Source of the DNA: Aminobacter niigataensis
Lineage (GTDB): Bacteria > Pseudomonadota > Alphaproteobacteria > Rhizobiales > Rhizobiaceae
Assembly: GCF_014200015.1 (NCBI RefSeq)
Contig: NZ_JACHOT010000001.1
Span: 806,001-870,000 of the forward strand
Reading direction: 5' to 3'
Length of the DNA: 64,000 nucleotides
The notes beneath the pieces are model-generated. The model did no database searches and was not told where the DNA came from. It saw nothing but the letters and a program-made list of their open reading frames with translations. A program made the translations under genes and the position numbers. Of the stretch, positions 54,919 to 64,000 are shown one piece after another (position 1 is the stretch's first letter; each line of letters opens with the position of its first letter).

Positions 54919-56378
54919 TGCCGTTCATGTCATTGCCCGGCAGCGCCCGCGGTTGCGCTTCTTCCTTCCGACGCCTGGCTTCGGTCAGCGTCATCGCGCT
55001 TTCGCTTGCCGGTTGCGCCACGTTCACTCCAGACGCAGGCATGGCGCCGGTGTCGACAGAGGTCTCTTCGGCGCTTGGTGCGAAGACGGTCAAGATCGCT
55101 TCGAAGGCTGATGCTGCCAAGGCCGCCAAGGATGTGAAGGCCATATTGTCCAAGCCTCTTACGGCCGACAGCGCCGTCCAACTGGCGCTCTACAACAATC
55201 GGGGCTTGCAGGCCGAATACAACGCGCTGGGCATTTCCGAAGCGTCGTTCGTAGAGGCAAGCCTGCTGCCTAACCCGGTGGTGTCGGTTGGTCAGACACT
55301 TGCCGAAGGCGATCTGCAGATCGAGCGGCGTGTTGCGGCAAGCATTCTTTCGCTGCTGACCCTGCCCGCGCGGCGCGATGCGGCCGAGCGCGAGTTCCAG
55401 GCCGCCCGATACCGCGCCATGGCGGCGACGTTCAAGCTCGCAGCCGACACGCGCAAAGCCTATTACGAGGCTGTGGCGGCAAGGCAGCACGTCGGCTTCC
55501 TCGAGCAAGCTCGCGGCTCTGCAGACGCTGCCGCAGACCTTACACGCAGTCTTGGGGAAACGGGCGCCGCCACCAAGCTCGACCAGGCGAGGGCCAGCGC
55601 TTTTTATGCCGAGGTTTCCAATCGGCTGGCCGCCGCCAGACTGCAAGCGGCGACCGCGCGCGAGGAACTGACCCGTGAGATGGGCGTATGGGGACCTGAT
55701 CTAAGCTACAAGATCCCGGCTCAATTGCCGAAAGCCCTGCCTCGCATCGAGGCCACCGAAAAAGTCGAAGCTGAAGCGATCCGCAAGCGGGTCGATCTGA
55801 TCGCGGCCCGGCTGGAGCTCGACGCACTCGCCCGCTCGCTCAAACTCGACGGGGCTACCCGCTATGTCTCTGCCTTCGAATTGGCAGGCTTTTCGGACTT
55901 TGCCCGCACCAAAGACAGCGGGATCGTGACCAAGGAAACCGTCAGCGGCCAGGCCCTGGAGCTTGCGCTCGAGATACCGATCTTCGATCTCGGCGAGACA
56001 ACCCGCCGCCGCTCGACAGAGACATACATGCAGGCGGTCAATCGCTTCGCCCAGCAGGCGGTGAACATCCGTTCCGAGGCGCGAACGGCGCAGCTGGCCT
56101 ACCGCGCATCCTATGACATTTCCAATCAGTACAGGACCCAGATCCTGCCGCTCCGCAAGACGGTGAACGAGGAGTCGCTGCTCCAGTACAACGGCATGCT
56201 GATCGATGTCTTCGAACTGCTGACGACATTCCAGGAAAGCATCGAAAGCAACATCAACGCGATCTCGGCCAAGCGCGATGTCTTCATTGCGAGCGTCGAC
56301 TTCAAAAGCGCCATCATAGGCGGAGGCTCCGGCGGCGGCACAACTGTGGCTGCGGCGGGCGCTGGTGCCGGTGATTGA
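54918..56378 (+). CDS. TolC-family outer membrane efflux lipoprotein (CusC/OprM-like)
   Basis: 486 aa from ATG 54918. Lipobox SLAGC with Cys33 predicts N-terminal acylation. Two OEP repeats (about 75-265 and 290-460): LTADSAVQLALYNNRGLQAEYNALGISEASFVEASLLPNP and AEAIRKRVDLIAARLELDALARSL are typical coil entries. The glycine/alanine-rich tail (GGGSGGGTT) is disordered. No RND pump or membrane fusion protein is adjacent, so its partner is unknown. Confidence 0.9.
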   Translation: MPFMSLPGSARGCASSFRRLASVSVIALSLAGCATFTPDAGMAPVSTEVSSALGAKTVKIASKADAAKAAKDVKAILSKPLTADSAVQLALYNNRGLQAEYNALGISEASFVEASLLPNPVVSVGQTLAEGDLQIERRVAASILSLLTLPARRDAAEREFQAARYRAMAATFKLAADTRKAYYEAVAARQHVGFLEQARGSADAAADLTRSLGETGAATKLDQARASAFYAEVSNRLAAARLQAATAREELTREMGVWGPDLSYKIPAQLPKALPRIEATEKVEAEAIRKRVDLIAARLELDALARSLKLDGATRYVSAFELAGFSDFARTKDSGIVTKETVSGQALELALEIPIFDLGETTRRRSTETYMQAVNRFAQQAVNIRSEARTAQLAYRASYDISNQYRTQILPLRKTVNEESLLQYNGMLIDVFELLTTFQESIESNINAISAKRDVFIASVDFKSAIIGGGSGGGTTVAAAGAGAGD

Positions 56379-56394
56379 TCGAGGAGCCAAGAGC

Positions 56395-57807
56395 ATGACC
56401 TTTTCACGTCGCAATTTCCTCGGAGCGTCCGGCACAATGGCCCTGATCGGCGCAAGTGTCGTATCGGGGCGTACCCAGGCAGCTTCGATCCCAGAGGCGG
56501 CAACCATGAAAGAGGCGGTGATGCAACCGCCGCTGGTCCCGGCCACTGGACCTGACTACAATCCTGTCGTTACCCTCAACGGTTGGACGCTACCTTGGCG
56601 CATGAACGGCGATTGGAAGGAGTTCCATCTCGTCGCTGAACCGGTCGTGCGTGAGCTTGCCCCAGGCATGGTGAGCCATTTGTGGGGCTACAACGGCCAG
56701 TCGCCTGGTCCGACGATTGAAGCGGTCGAAGGCGACAAAGTCCGCATCTTCGTCACCAACAAGCTACCTGAGCACACCACCATCCACTGGCACGGACAGC
56801 TGCTGCCATCGGGCATGGATGGCGTGGGCGGGCTAACGCAGCCACACATCCCGGTCGGCAAGACCTTCGTCTACGAGTTCCTGCTCCAGAAGAGCGGGAC
56901 CTTCATGTACCACCCGCATTCGGACGAAATGCTGCAAATGGCGATGGGCATGATGGGCTTCTTTGTGGTGCATCCAAAGGATCCTGCCTTCCGCCGCGTC
57001 GATCGCGACTTCGTTTTCCTGATGGCGGCCTACGATATCGAGCCGGGCGCTTATGTGCCGCGTGTCGCGGAAATGACCAACTTCAACATGTGGACCTGGA
57101 ACAGCCGCGTCTTTCCCGGCATCGACCCCCTGGTGGTCGCAAAAGGGGACAAGGTCCGCATCCGCTTCGGCAACCTGACCATGACCAACCATCCGATCCA
57201 TATGCATGGCTACGACTTCAAGGTTTCGTGCACGGATGGCGGATGGGTACCGGAGAACGCAGCCTGGCCTGAGGTAACGATCGACTGCGCGGTCGGGCAG
57301 ATGCGGGCCTTTGACTTCGTCGCTGACAATCCCGGCGACTGGGCATTCCATTGCCACAAGTCGCACCACACGATGAATGCCATGGGCCATGACATCAAGA
57401 CGTTCATCGGCGTGGACAAGAAAGAGGCGGCCAAAAAAATCAGGCAGTTGGTCCCCGACTACATGCCGATGGGTACGGCTGGGATGGCCGACATGGGGGC
57501 GATGGAGATGCCGCTCCCCGAAAACACGCTGCCGATGATGACGGGCTGGGGACAATTCGGCTCCATCGAGATGGGCGGAATGTTCTCGGTGGTGAAGGTT
57601 CGCGAGGGCCTCGCCGCCGGAGACTACAAGGATCCGGGCTGGTTCCAGCATCCCGAAGGAACCGTATCGTTCGAGTGGACCGGCGAAGTCCAGAAGGCCG
57701 AGCGCGCTCCGGCCGATCTGCTCGAAACATCGCAGAACGCAAACCTCGTCGTCGTCAAGCCCGGCTCGAAGCCGCGCAACGTCAATCACCAATGGAGAAA
57801 CAAATGA
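56395..57807 (+). CDS. copA: Multicopper oxidase (CopA/CueO-like), Tat-exported
   Basis: 470 aa from ATG 56395 with GAGGAGC upstream. Twin-arginine signal SRRNFLG (4-10), cut near 30. Copper ligands are all present: HWHG (131-134), HPHSD (173-177), HPIHMHG (266-272) and HCHKSHHTMNAMGH (319-332), i.e. type 1, 2 and 3 centres. A Met-rich segment (about 357-403) probably binds Cu(I). It oxidises Cu(I) in the periplasm. The name copA here means the oxidase, not the P-type ATPase. Confidence 0.92.
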   Translation: MTFSRRNFLGASGTMALIGASVVSGRTQAASIPEAATMKEAVMQPPLVPATGPDYNPVVTLNGWTLPWRMNGDWKEFHLVAEPVVRELAPGMVSHLWGYNGQSPGPTIEAVEGDKVRIFVTNKLPEHTTIHWHGQLLPSGMDGVGGLTQPHIPVGKTFVYEFLLQKSGTFMYHPHSDEMLQMAMGMMGFFVVHPKDPAFRRVDRDFVFLMAAYDIEPGAYVPRVAEMTNFNMWTWNSRVFPGIDPLVVAKGDKVRIRFGNLTMTNHPIHMHGYDFKVSCTDGGWVPENAAWPEVTIDCAVGQMRAFDFVADNPGDWAFHCHKSHHTMNAMGHDIKTFIGVDKKEAAKKIRQLVPDYMPMGTAGMADMGAMEMPLPENTLPMMTGWGQFGSIEMGGMFSVVKVREGLAAGDYKDPGWFQHPEGTVSFEWTGEVQKAERAPADLLETSQNANLVVVKPGSKPRNVNHQWRNK

Positions 57808-58271
57808 GTCTTCGAATATGCATCGCTGCGCTCGGAGTGCTGATGCTGTCGGCACCGTCCTTTGCCGATCCCGGTCACTCCAGCGAGAAACGCGCCTATG
57901 GCGAGCCTGGCGATCCCAGAAAGCCGGCTCGAGTCGTTCAGGTGACCATGCGCGAGACGGATGGCAAGATGCTGTTCCTCCCAGACCTGGTGCAAGTCCG
58001 CAAGGGCGAACAGATCAAGTTCGTTCTCCGCAACAACGGGGAAATCGACCACGAGCTCGTCATCGGCACGCTTGAGGAAAACCTCAAGCACGGCGAGCAG
58101 ATGCGCAGGAATCCGGACATGGAACATGAGGATCCTAACGCAAAGCGCTTGGCGCCCAAGAAGACCGGCGAAGTCCTCTGGAGCTTCTCGGAAGCCGGAG
58201 AGTTCGATTTCTCGTGCCTGATCCCAGGTCATCGGGAAGCCGGGATGACCGGCAAGATCATCGTCAAGTAA
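57804..58271 (+). CDS. Periplasmic cupredoxin-like protein
   Basis: 155 aa from ATG 57804 (ATGA overlap with the oxidase; GGAGAAA upstream). Signal peptide 1-21. Plastocyanin-like fold with type 1 copper ligands His83 (DHELVIG), Cys138, His143 and Met148 in CLIPGHREAGMTG. Likely an electron acceptor/donor or copper carrier for the oxidase. An insertion of charged residues (about 91-120) sits between the first ligand and the C-terminal loop. Confidence 0.92.
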   Translation: MSLRICIAALGVLMLSAPSFADPGHSSEKRAYGEPGDPRKPARVVQVTMRETDGKMLFLPDLVQVRKGEQIKFVLRNNGEIDHELVIGTLEENLKHGEQMRRNPDMEHEDPNAKRLAPKKTGEVLWSFSEAGEFDFSCLIPGHREAGMTGKIIVK

Positions 58272-58294
58272 CAGCTTTGGAAAGGGATTATGTC

Positions 58295-58579
58295 GTGAAG
58301 AAACTGCTTGCCGTGGCCCTGGTTGCATTCGCAACCAATGGAGCGTTCGCACAAACCGTGCCGGTCAACGGGACGATCACCAAGATCGACGGGACCCAGA
58401 ACAAGATCACCCTCAAGCACGGCCCGATCACAAACCTCGACATGGACGCGATGACCATGGTGTTTGCACTGGCCGATCCCGCTGTCATCAAGGAAATCAA
58501 GGTGGGGGACAGCGTGAAGTTCGAGGCTGATCGGGTCAACGGCCGTCTGACCGTCACCAAGATCGAGAAGGCCAAATAG
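58295..58579 (+). CDS. CusF-like periplasmic copper-binding protein
   Basis: 94 aa from GTG 58295. Signal peptide 1-19 (cut after AFA). OB-fold core KITLKHGPITNLDMDAMTMVFALAD. Met53, Met55 and His42 match the CusF ligands, but the Trp that caps the copper site in E. coli CusF is replaced (Met50). It should shuttle Cu(I) in the periplasm. Last gene of the cassette, before a 15-bp hairpin. Confidence 0.9.
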   Translation: MKKLLAVALVAFATNGAFAQTVPVNGTITKIDGTQNKITLKHGPITNLDMDAMTMVFALADPAVIKEIKVGDSVKFEADRVNGRLTVTKIEKAK

Positions 58580-58586
58580 AGTGTTT

Positions 58587-58621
58587 TCTATCCCGGCGCG
58601 TTCAGGACGCGCCGGGATAGA
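58587..58621 (+). terminator. 15-bp stem-loop ending the copper cassette
   Basis: TCTATCCCGGCGCGT and its exact complement (58587-58601, 58607-58621) with a 5-nt loop, 7 nt after the last stop. No T-run; likely end of the operon. The remaining 130 bp up to moeA hold nothing recognisable. Confidence 0.75.
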
Positions 58622-58751
58622 CTCAGCCAGTCGCGCACGTCAGCAAGCCTTGCAAGCGGTGCTGCGGCACGCCGCAAGCCCGGCGATTTTCTCCGCGCGT
58701 CGGCACGCTTGAGCAGCCTTCGCGGTCGCGTCCAAAATCGCTGGAAATTGT

Positions 58752-59957
58752 TCAGCGCAGCATCAGCACGCGGCAGGGACTGCCAATTTCGGCGGCCGGT
58801 GCGAAGGGGTCGCGCATGACCGCGCAGTTGGCATCGGCCAGCGTGCGAAGCATCGACGAATCCTGGACGGTGTATGGCGTCACTACAAGGCCGTCGGCCG
58901 TTTCGCGCGCGACGGCGCGGACGTAATCCTGGCGCAGCTCGTTGGCGGCCATCGCCGTGTCGAGAATGCCGTTTCTAATGTCGGCTGAATAAGGCCGGCC
59001 TCCTAGCTTCGCCAGCAGGGGTTTCAGGAAGATGTGCGCGCAGATCAGGCTGGCGACAGGATTTCCGGGCAGGCCGATGCAGCGCGTCTTGCCGAGCCGA
59101 CCGAACATCAGCGGCTTGCCCGGGCGCATGGCGATCTTCCAGAAATCGAGGTCCATGCCGAGCCCGGTCAGCACGCCATGGACCAGGTCGTGGTCGCCGA
59201 CGGACGCGCCGCCAAGCGTGACGATGACGTCCGCCTTGGCGTCCAGCGCCTTTTGGACACGTGCCGAGATCGCTTCCGTTCGGTCAGGCGCGATGCCCAG
59301 GTCGAGCACGCGCGCGCCGACGGACTCGGCGATAGCAGCGACGCCATAGGCGTTGGAGGCGATGATCTGGCCGGGACCGGGGTTGCTGCCGGGCGGCAAA
59401 AGTTCGTCGCCGGTGGCGATGATGGCAACCAGCGGCGCCTTGGCCACCTCCACCTCGGGATGATTGGCGGCAGCAACGAGCGACAGAGCAGCGGGATCAA
59501 GCACCCGGCCGGTGTCGAGGATCAGGTCACCCTGCCGGAAGTCCAGGCCCTTGGCGCGGATGTTGCGGCCGGGCGTGGTCGGCTCCACCACCTCGATTTC
59601 GCCATTGCCGAGGTCGCGCACATTTTCCTGGATGACGACCGTGTCGGCGCCTTCGGGCACGGGAGCGCCGGTGAAGATGCGCACAGCATGGCCATGCGAC
59701 AGCGTTCCGGTGAATTGTTTGCCTGCCGGAGCTTCGCCGATGACAGACAATAGTGCCGGCAGCGATGCGATGTCATCGGCGCGAACGGCATAGCCGTCCA
59801 TCGCCGAGGCAGCGAAGGGCGGCTGCGTGCGCAGTGCGTGCAAGGGTGCGGCAAGGACACGTCCTGATGCCTGTCGGAGGCTTACCGTTTCTGAATCGCT
59901 CGGTTCAGCTCCGTCGAGAAGACGCGCCAGCGCTTCGGAGACCGGCAGCAGCGCCAT
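58752..59957 (-). CDS. moeA: Molybdopterin molybdenumtransferase
   Basis: 401 aa from ATG 59957 (MALLPVSEALARLLDG). It inserts molybdate into adenylylated molybdopterin. MoeA landmarks: PPFAASAMDGYAVRADD, FTGAPVPEGADTVVIQE, ATGDEL, TLGGASVGDHD and MRPGKPLMFGRLGKTRCIGLPGNPVA. It follows moaC with 2 nt spacing. The run returns to core order here. Confidence 0.96.
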   Translation of the reverse strand: MALLPVSEALARLLDGAEPSDSETVSLRQASGRVLAAPLHALRTQPPFAASAMDGYAVRADDIASLPALLSVIGEAPAGKQFTGTLSHGHAVRIFTGAPVPEGADTVVIQENVRDLGNGEIEVVEPTTPGRNIRAKGLDFRQGDLILDTGRVLDPAALSLVAAANHPEVEVAKAPLVAIIATGDELLPPGSNPGPGQIIASNAYGVAAIAESVGARVLDLGIAPDRTEAISARVQKALDAKADVIVTLGGASVGDHDLVHGVLTGLGMDLDFWKIAMRPGKPLMFGRLGKTRCIGLPGNPVASLICAHIFLKPLLAKLGGRPYSADIRNGILDTAMAANELRQDYVRAVARETADGLVVTPYTVQDSSMLRTLADANCAVMRDPFAPAAEIGSPCRVLMLR

Positions 59958-59959
59958 AT

Positions 59960-60442
59960 CTATTCGCCCGCCTTGTAGTCGCCCGACTTGCCGCCGGTCT
60001 TCTCGACCAGACGTATGCCGGAAATCACCATGCCGCGGTCGGCGGCCTTGGCCATGTCGTAGATGGTCAGGCAAGCCACGGAAGCGGCCGTCAGCGCCTC
60101 CATCTCGACGCCGGTCTTGCCAGTGACGCGGGCAAGTGCCGTGATGCGAAGGCCGGGCAGGGCTTCGTCCGGCTCGATCTCGACCGAAACCTTGGTCAGG
60201 AGGAGCGGGTGGCAGAGCGGAATGAGCTCATGCGTGCGCTTGGCCGCCATGATGCCGGCGATGCGCGCAGTGCCCAGCACATCGCCTTTCTTGGCATTGC
60301 CGGAGAGGATCAGCGCGAGCGTTTCGGGACGCATCGCCACCGTACCTTCGGCGATCGCGGTCCGTGTCGTCTCGGCCTTGTCGCCGACGTCGACCATATT
60401 GGCTTCGCCGGAAGCGCCGATATGGGTGAGGGTAGCCGCCAT
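59960..60442 (-). CDS. moaC: Cyclic pyranopterin monophosphate synthase
   Basis: 160 aa. With MoaA it makes the pterin precursor of molybdenum cofactor. [80 protein letters not shown] are all conserved. Sits 1 bp downstream of trpC. Confidence 0.97.
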   Translation of the reverse strand: MAATLTHIGASGEANMVDVGDKAETTRTAIAEGTVAMRPETLALILSGNAKKGDVLGTARIAGIMAAKRTHELIPLCHPLLLTKVSVEIEPDEALPGLRITALARVTGKTGVEMEALTAASVACLTIYDMAKAADRGMVISGIRLVEKTGGKSGDYKAGE

Positions 60443-60443
60443 G

Positions 60444-61256
60444 TCAGGCGCTCGCGGCCTGAGGCGCGCCTTCGAGCAGTGCGCGCGTGGCGGCCGCCAC
60501 GTCGGCCTGCCGCATCAGGCTCTCGCCAACAAGGAAGCTGCCAATGCCCGATCTCTCCAGGCGCAGGCAGTCTTCATGCGTGAAGATGCCGCTTTCGCCG
60601 ACAAGCAGCCGATCCGCCGGCACCATCGGAGCCAGCCGTTCGGATGTTTCGAGGTTGAGCTCGAAGGTGCGCAAATTGCGATTGTTGATGCCGAGCAGGC
60701 GCGACTGAAGCTTCAGGGCTCGCTCCGTCTCTGGTTCGTCGTGAACCTCGATCAGCGCGTCCATGCCGAGTTCGAAGGCCGTATCTTCGAGCCGGCGGGC
60801 GTCGTCGTCGGACAGGCTTGCCATGATGATGAGGATGGCGTCGGCGCCCCAGGCGCGGGCTTCATAGACCTGATAGGGCTCGAACATGAAGTCCTTGCGC
60901 AGGGCAGGCAGGGCACAGGCCTCGCGTGCAGCCATCAGGAATTCGGGCGCGCCCTGGAAGGAAGGCGTGTCGGTCAGCACAGACAGGCAGGCGGCGCCGC
61001 CTTCGGCATAGGCCTGGGCCAATGATGGCGGGTCGAAATCGGCGCGGATCAGCCCCTTGGACGGGCTGGCCTTCTTGATCTCGGCGATGAGAGCGAAGCG
61101 GTTGTCGCGGCGTTTTGCTTCGAGTGCCGCCATAAAGCCACGCGGCTTGGCAACGTCGCGCGCCCTGGCCTTGACCTCGGCGAGCGGCAGCAATGCCTTG
61201 GCGGCGGCGATCTCGTCGCGCTTGTAGGCTTCGATGCGGCGCAGGATGTCGGCCAT
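60444..61256 (-). CDS. trpC: Indole-3-glycerol phosphate synthase
   Basis: 270 aa from ATG 61256. TIM barrel of tryptophan synthesis; [47 protein letters not shown]-like block, [23 protein letters not shown] and VGESGIF are present. The monofunctional enzyme (not fused to TrpF). 4 nt from trpD. Confidence 0.97.
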   Translation of the reverse strand: MADILRRIEAYKRDEIAAAKALLPLAEVKARARDVAKPRGFMAALEAKRRDNRFALIAEIKKASPSKGLIRADFDPPSLAQAYAEGGAACLSVLTDTPSFQGAPEFLMAAREACALPALRKDFMFEPYQVYEARAWGADAILIIMASLSDDDARRLEDTAFELGMDALIEVHDEPETERALKLQSRLLGINNRNLRTFELNLETSERLAPMVPADRLLVGESGIFTHEDCLRLERSGIGSFLVGESLMRQADVAAATRALLEGAPQAASA

Positions 61257-61260
61257 GACT

Positions 61261-62271
61261 TTATCCGTTCGAGACGCCGACGAGGCGCTGCAGCACGGCC
61301 AGGGCGCGACCGCTGTCGATCGCATCCGCCGCGAGCTTCACGCCTTCGCCGATGGTCGCCACCTTGTCGGCGACAACCAGTCCGGCACCGGCATTCATCA
61401 GCACCGTGTCGCGATACGCGCCGGCAGTGCCTTCGAGCACGCCGCGCAAAGCCGCTGCATTGTAGGCGGAATCGCCGCCGCGCAGCTCTTCGCGCGTATG
61501 GCGCGCCAGGCCGACCTGTTCGGGGGTCAGTGTGAAAGTGCTGATGGCGCCATTGGCGAGTGCTGCGACACGGGTTTCGCCTGTCGTGGTGATCTCGTCA
61601 TAGCCGTCGCCATGGACGACCCAGACGTGCTGGGCGCCGAGTTCCTTTAGCGTTTCGGCGACCGGCTCGACCCATTCGGGCGAGAACACGCCGACCAGCT
61701 GGCGGTTGACGCCGGCCGGATTGGAGAGGGGCCCGAGAAGATTGAAGATGGTGCGGGTGCCGAGTTCGACGCGTGTCGCGCCGACATGCTTCATCGCCGG
61801 ATGGTGCGCCGGCGCGAACATGAAGCCGACGCCGGCCTCATGGATGCAGCGGCCGATCGCTTCGGGCGCCAGGTCGATGTTGACGCCGAGTGCGGTCAGA
61901 ACGTCAGCGGCACCTGTCAGCGAAGACAGGCCGCGGTTGCCGTGCTTGGCAACGGGAACGCCGGCGCCGGCGATGACGAAGGCCGAGGCGGTCGAGATGT
62001 TGACGCTGTGCGAGCCATCGCCGCCAGTGCCGACGATGTCGATGGCGTCAGCCGGCGCTTCGACGCGAAGCATCTTGTCGCGCATGGTGGCGACGGCGCC
62101 GGAGATTTCGCTGACCGTTTCGCCGCGCACGCGCAGCGCCATCAGGAAGCCGCCGATCTGCCCCGGCGTCGCTTCGCCCGACATGATGATGTCGAAGGCC
62201 TCGCGCGCTTCCTCGAAGGTGAGAGGGGTGCCAGCGGCGACCTTGGCGATGTGAGGCTTGAGTGCGCTCAT
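61261..62271 (-). CDS. trpD: Anthranilate phosphoribosyltransferase
   Basis: 336 aa. Conserved [80 protein letters not shown]. It converts anthranilate to phosphoribosylanthranilate. Start overlaps the end of the isomerase gene by ATGA. Confidence 0.97.
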   Translation of the reverse strand: MSALKPHIAKVAAGTPLTFEEAREAFDIIMSGEATPGQIGGFLMALRVRGETVSEISGAVATMRDKMLRVEAPADAIDIVGTGGDGSHSVNISTASAFVIAGAGVPVAKHGNRGLSSLTGAADVLTALGVNIDLAPEAIGRCIHEAGVGFMFAPAHHPAMKHVGATRVELGTRTIFNLLGPLSNPAGVNRQLVGVFSPEWVEPVAETLKELGAQHVWVVHGDGYDEITTTGETRVAALANGAISTFTLTPEQVGLARHTREELRGGDSAYNAAALRGVLEGTAGAYRDTVLMNAGAGLVVADKVATIGEGVKLAADAIDSGRALAVLQRLVGVSNG

Positions 62272-64000
62272 TGTGGCGTCACAGCGATCGCGCGGGCGAT
62301 CGCAGCCTGGTCGATGGTGGCCTTGTACTCGCCCTGGAGCTGCGCCACCAACTGGTCGAGCAGATCGTCGGACATGCCCGACGCGAAGGTTTTCTGGGCG
62401 TCTTCAGGCACGGCGCTTGCGTCGGCACCGGCGGGCTCGAACACCTCGACAACCTTGAACAGGATCTGCGCATCGCCGGCAGGCGCGGGGATGATGCCAG
62501 TGCCACCTTCGCCCATGGCAAACATGGAAGCAGCCCCCTCGCGGCCGAAATCGGCGTCGTCGGCTTCGCGCTTGAGACCACGCTTGGTCTGCTTCTCGAG
62601 TTTGAGTTCGCCCGCGATCACGTCCATTGCCGCGCCATCCTTGAGGCGCTTTTCAAGTTCCGTCGCCTTGTCCCTGAGGCGCTTGGTCGCTTCGGCGGCG
62701 GTCCAGTCCGCGACGACCTTTTCCCGGACTTCGTCGAGGGTGCGGTCGCGAGCCGGCGTGATGCCGTCCACTTCGTAGAAAATGAAACCATTGGTGCCGA
62801 TGTTGAGCGGCGGGTTCTCGATGCCGGCCTCTGCCTCGAAGGTCGCCTGGATCAGGTTGCGCGAGTCCGGAAGCGTGTTGACGACTGTGCCGTCGGGCAA
62901 CTGGCCTGCGCGGTCGATGGCATCGATCGTCACCACCTTCAGCTTCAGCTTGTCGGCAGTGGCGCGCATCGATTCGCCGCCGGCGCGGGCGTCCTCATAG
63001 GAATCGTGCACGTCGAGCAGGATGCGGTTGGCTTCGGCAAGGGCGAGATCCTTGCGAATCTGATCCTTGACCTCGTCGAACGTCTTCACCGCCTCAGGCG
63101 AGATCTCGCTGACGCGGACCAGCACCGGTCCGAACGAGCCCTGGACCACGTCGCTGACCTGGTTTGCCTGCAGCGCGAAGGCGGCCTCGGCAACGGACTT
63201 GTCGGCAACTGTGTCCTTGGTCAGCGTGCCGAGAGCGACGTCGGCAGCCGTCTTGCCCTGGTCGGCGACGATCTTGTCGAATGCGGTGCCGGCCTTGATC
63301 GCGTCGGACGCAGCCTTGGCGGCGTCGGCGCTGGGGAACACCAGCTGGTCGATCTTGCGCGTTTCGGCGGTGGTGAAATGAGACTTGTTCTTGTCGTAGT
63401 CCTGGCGCACCTGCTCGTCAGTGATCGAGCCGAGATCCATGATATCCTCTGGCTCGAGCTTGACGTAGCTCAGCTTGCGGAATTCGGGTGCTGCGTAGTT
63501 CTTCTTGTTTTCCTCGAACCATGCCTTGAGGACGTCGTCGGCAGGTGCTGCGATCGGCTCGACGAGCGATTTCGGCAGCGGCAGGTAGTCGACCGTGCGA
63601 TCTTCGCCGCGGTAGAGCGCGACGGCACGCAGGAAGGTGTCGGGCGCCTTCATGCCGTCGGAAATTGCCTCGACGATCTGCTGGCGGACAGCCACCTGGG
63701 CACGGTTCTTCAGATAGTCTTCGGGACGCATGCCGATCTGGCGCAGGATGTATTCGAAAGACTGGCGGTCGAACTGCCCGCTGGCATTCTGGAAGGCAGG
63801 ATCCTCCCAGGTCAGCTGGGCAAGGCTATCCTTGGACAGGCCGAGGCCGAGCTTGCGCGCCTGTTCGTCGAGCACTGCGCCGGCCACGAGTTGAGACGCG
63901 ACCTGGTTGTCGATACCGAGGGCAGTGGCCTGCTCGCGGGTCAGACGCTGACCGAACTGCTGCGACATGACGTTGACCTGGCGGTCATAGGCGAGGCGGT
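62268..64000 (-). CDS. ppiD: Peptidylprolyl isomerase (PpiD/SurA-type), 5' end cut by window edge
   Basis: The frame is open from stop 62268 to the right edge (577 codons); an internal ATG at 63968 is not the true start because [10 protein letters not shown] precedes it in frame. SurA_N-like region ([25 protein letters not shown]) with a parvulin-type rotamase domain in the middle and C-terminal half (about 230-400 of the visible part). The missing N-terminus should hold the membrane anchor of PpiD. It helps folding of exported proteins; coupling to trpD is conserved in rhizobia. Confidence 0.9.
   Translation of the reverse strand, partial: RLAYDRQVNVMSQQFGQRLTREQATALGIDNQVASQLVAGAVLDEQARKLGLGLSKDSLAQLTWEDPAFQNASGQFDRQSFEYILRQIGMRPEDYLKNRAQVAVRQQIVEAISDGMKAPDTFLRAVALYRGEDRTVDYLPLPKSLVEPIAAPADDVLKAWFEENKKNYAAPEFRKLSYVKLEPEDIMDLGSITDEQVRQDYDKNKSHFTTAETRKIDQLVFPSADAAKAASDAIKAGTAFDKIVADQGKTAADVALGTLTKDTVADKSVAEAAFALQANQVSDVVQGSFGPVLVRVSEISPEAVKTFDEVKDQIRKDLALAEANRILLDVHDSYEDARAGGESMRATADKLKLKVVTIDAIDRAGQLPDGTVVNTLPDSRNLIQATFEAEAGIENPPLNIGTNGFIFYEVDGITPARDRTLDEVREKVVADWTAAEATKRLRDKATELEKRLKDGAAMDVIAGELKLEKQTKRGLKREADDADFGREGAASMFAMGEGGTGIIPAPAGDAQILFKVVEVFEPAGADASAVPEDAQKTFASGMSDDLLDQLVAQLQGEYKATIDQAAIARAIAVTPQ

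Noticed and set aside
1-64000. tRNA, rRNA, CRISPR, IS or prophage genes
   Set aside because: None was noticed on reading; no regularly spaced repeats, transposase or integrase motifs were seen. A tRNAscan and covariance search would be needed to exclude a single tRNA.

Overview
The window reads as a chromosomal segment of an alphaproteobacterium of the order Hyphomicrobiales, most likely the Phyllobacteriaceae (Mesorhizobium/Aminobacter-like). Coding density and GC are high, and start codons are mixed ATG/GTG/TTG. The assignment rests on the long block rpsB-tsf-pyrH-frr-uppS-cdsA-rseP-bamA-lpxD-fabZ-lpxA-lpxI-lpxB-gltA-gltX-comEC-lexA, on moeA-moaC-trpC-trpD-PPIase, on rhizobial families (EipB, DUF1489, DUF599, porin_2) and on a GTTC-N7-GTTC SOS box. 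No rRNA, tRNA, CRISPR array, transposase or phage gene was recognised.

Layout. 1-2.2 kb: a pyrB-pyrC' pair on the minus strand; the dihydroorotase-like partner has lost its metal-binding His-x-His. 2.4-10.7 kb: aidB, ruvX, a metallo-hydrolase, gatC-gatA (GatA carries an unusual insertion), a three-TM/winged-helix protein resembling YEATS-associated (YLATT) proteins, ydcF and a DUF599 gene. 10.7-11.1 kb: a cryptic unit with a 29-bp palindrome, a second stem-loop, a 43-codon membrane ORF and a clean terminator. 11.3-15.3 kb: L-serine deaminase, a HicA/HicB-type toxin-antitoxin pair with an inverted-repeat operator, DUF1489, and a VWA-DnaJ pair. 15.4-20.6 kb: a D,D-carboxypeptidase with a SPOR tail, a phasin behind a 9-3-9 palindrome, then clpS-clpA.

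20.6-30 kb: a membrane diguanylate cyclase, azlCD, two overlapping PAP2-superfamily genes, HIT, SMR transporter, GNAT/FemAB-like, GDPD, RidA, EipB and DUF4031. 30-43.4 kb: the translation / undecaprenyl / phospholipid / Bam / lipid A supercluster, all on the plus strand. 43.4-49.7 kb: gltA, gltX, comEC and lexA.

49.7-58.7 kb is the accessory part: a porin, a 476-bp intergenic region with a plus-strand promoter-like sequence and an intrinsic terminator (candidate sRNA), an OmpR/EnvZ-type two-component system, a small exported protein, a 595-bp AT-rich regulatory gap and a five-gene copper cassette (lipoprotein, TolC-like outer membrane factor, CopA-like multicopper oxidase, cupredoxin, CusF-like protein). 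From memory of rhizobial gene order, lexA normally lies next to moeA-moaC-trpC-trpD, so this approximately 9-kb block looks inserted between lexA and moeA. The two-component genes and the copper cassette each have inverted repeats upstream, so a periplasmic copper response is the most economical reading. 58.75-64 kb returns to core genes: moeA, moaC, trpC, trpD and a truncated SurA/PpiD-type isomerase running off the right edge.
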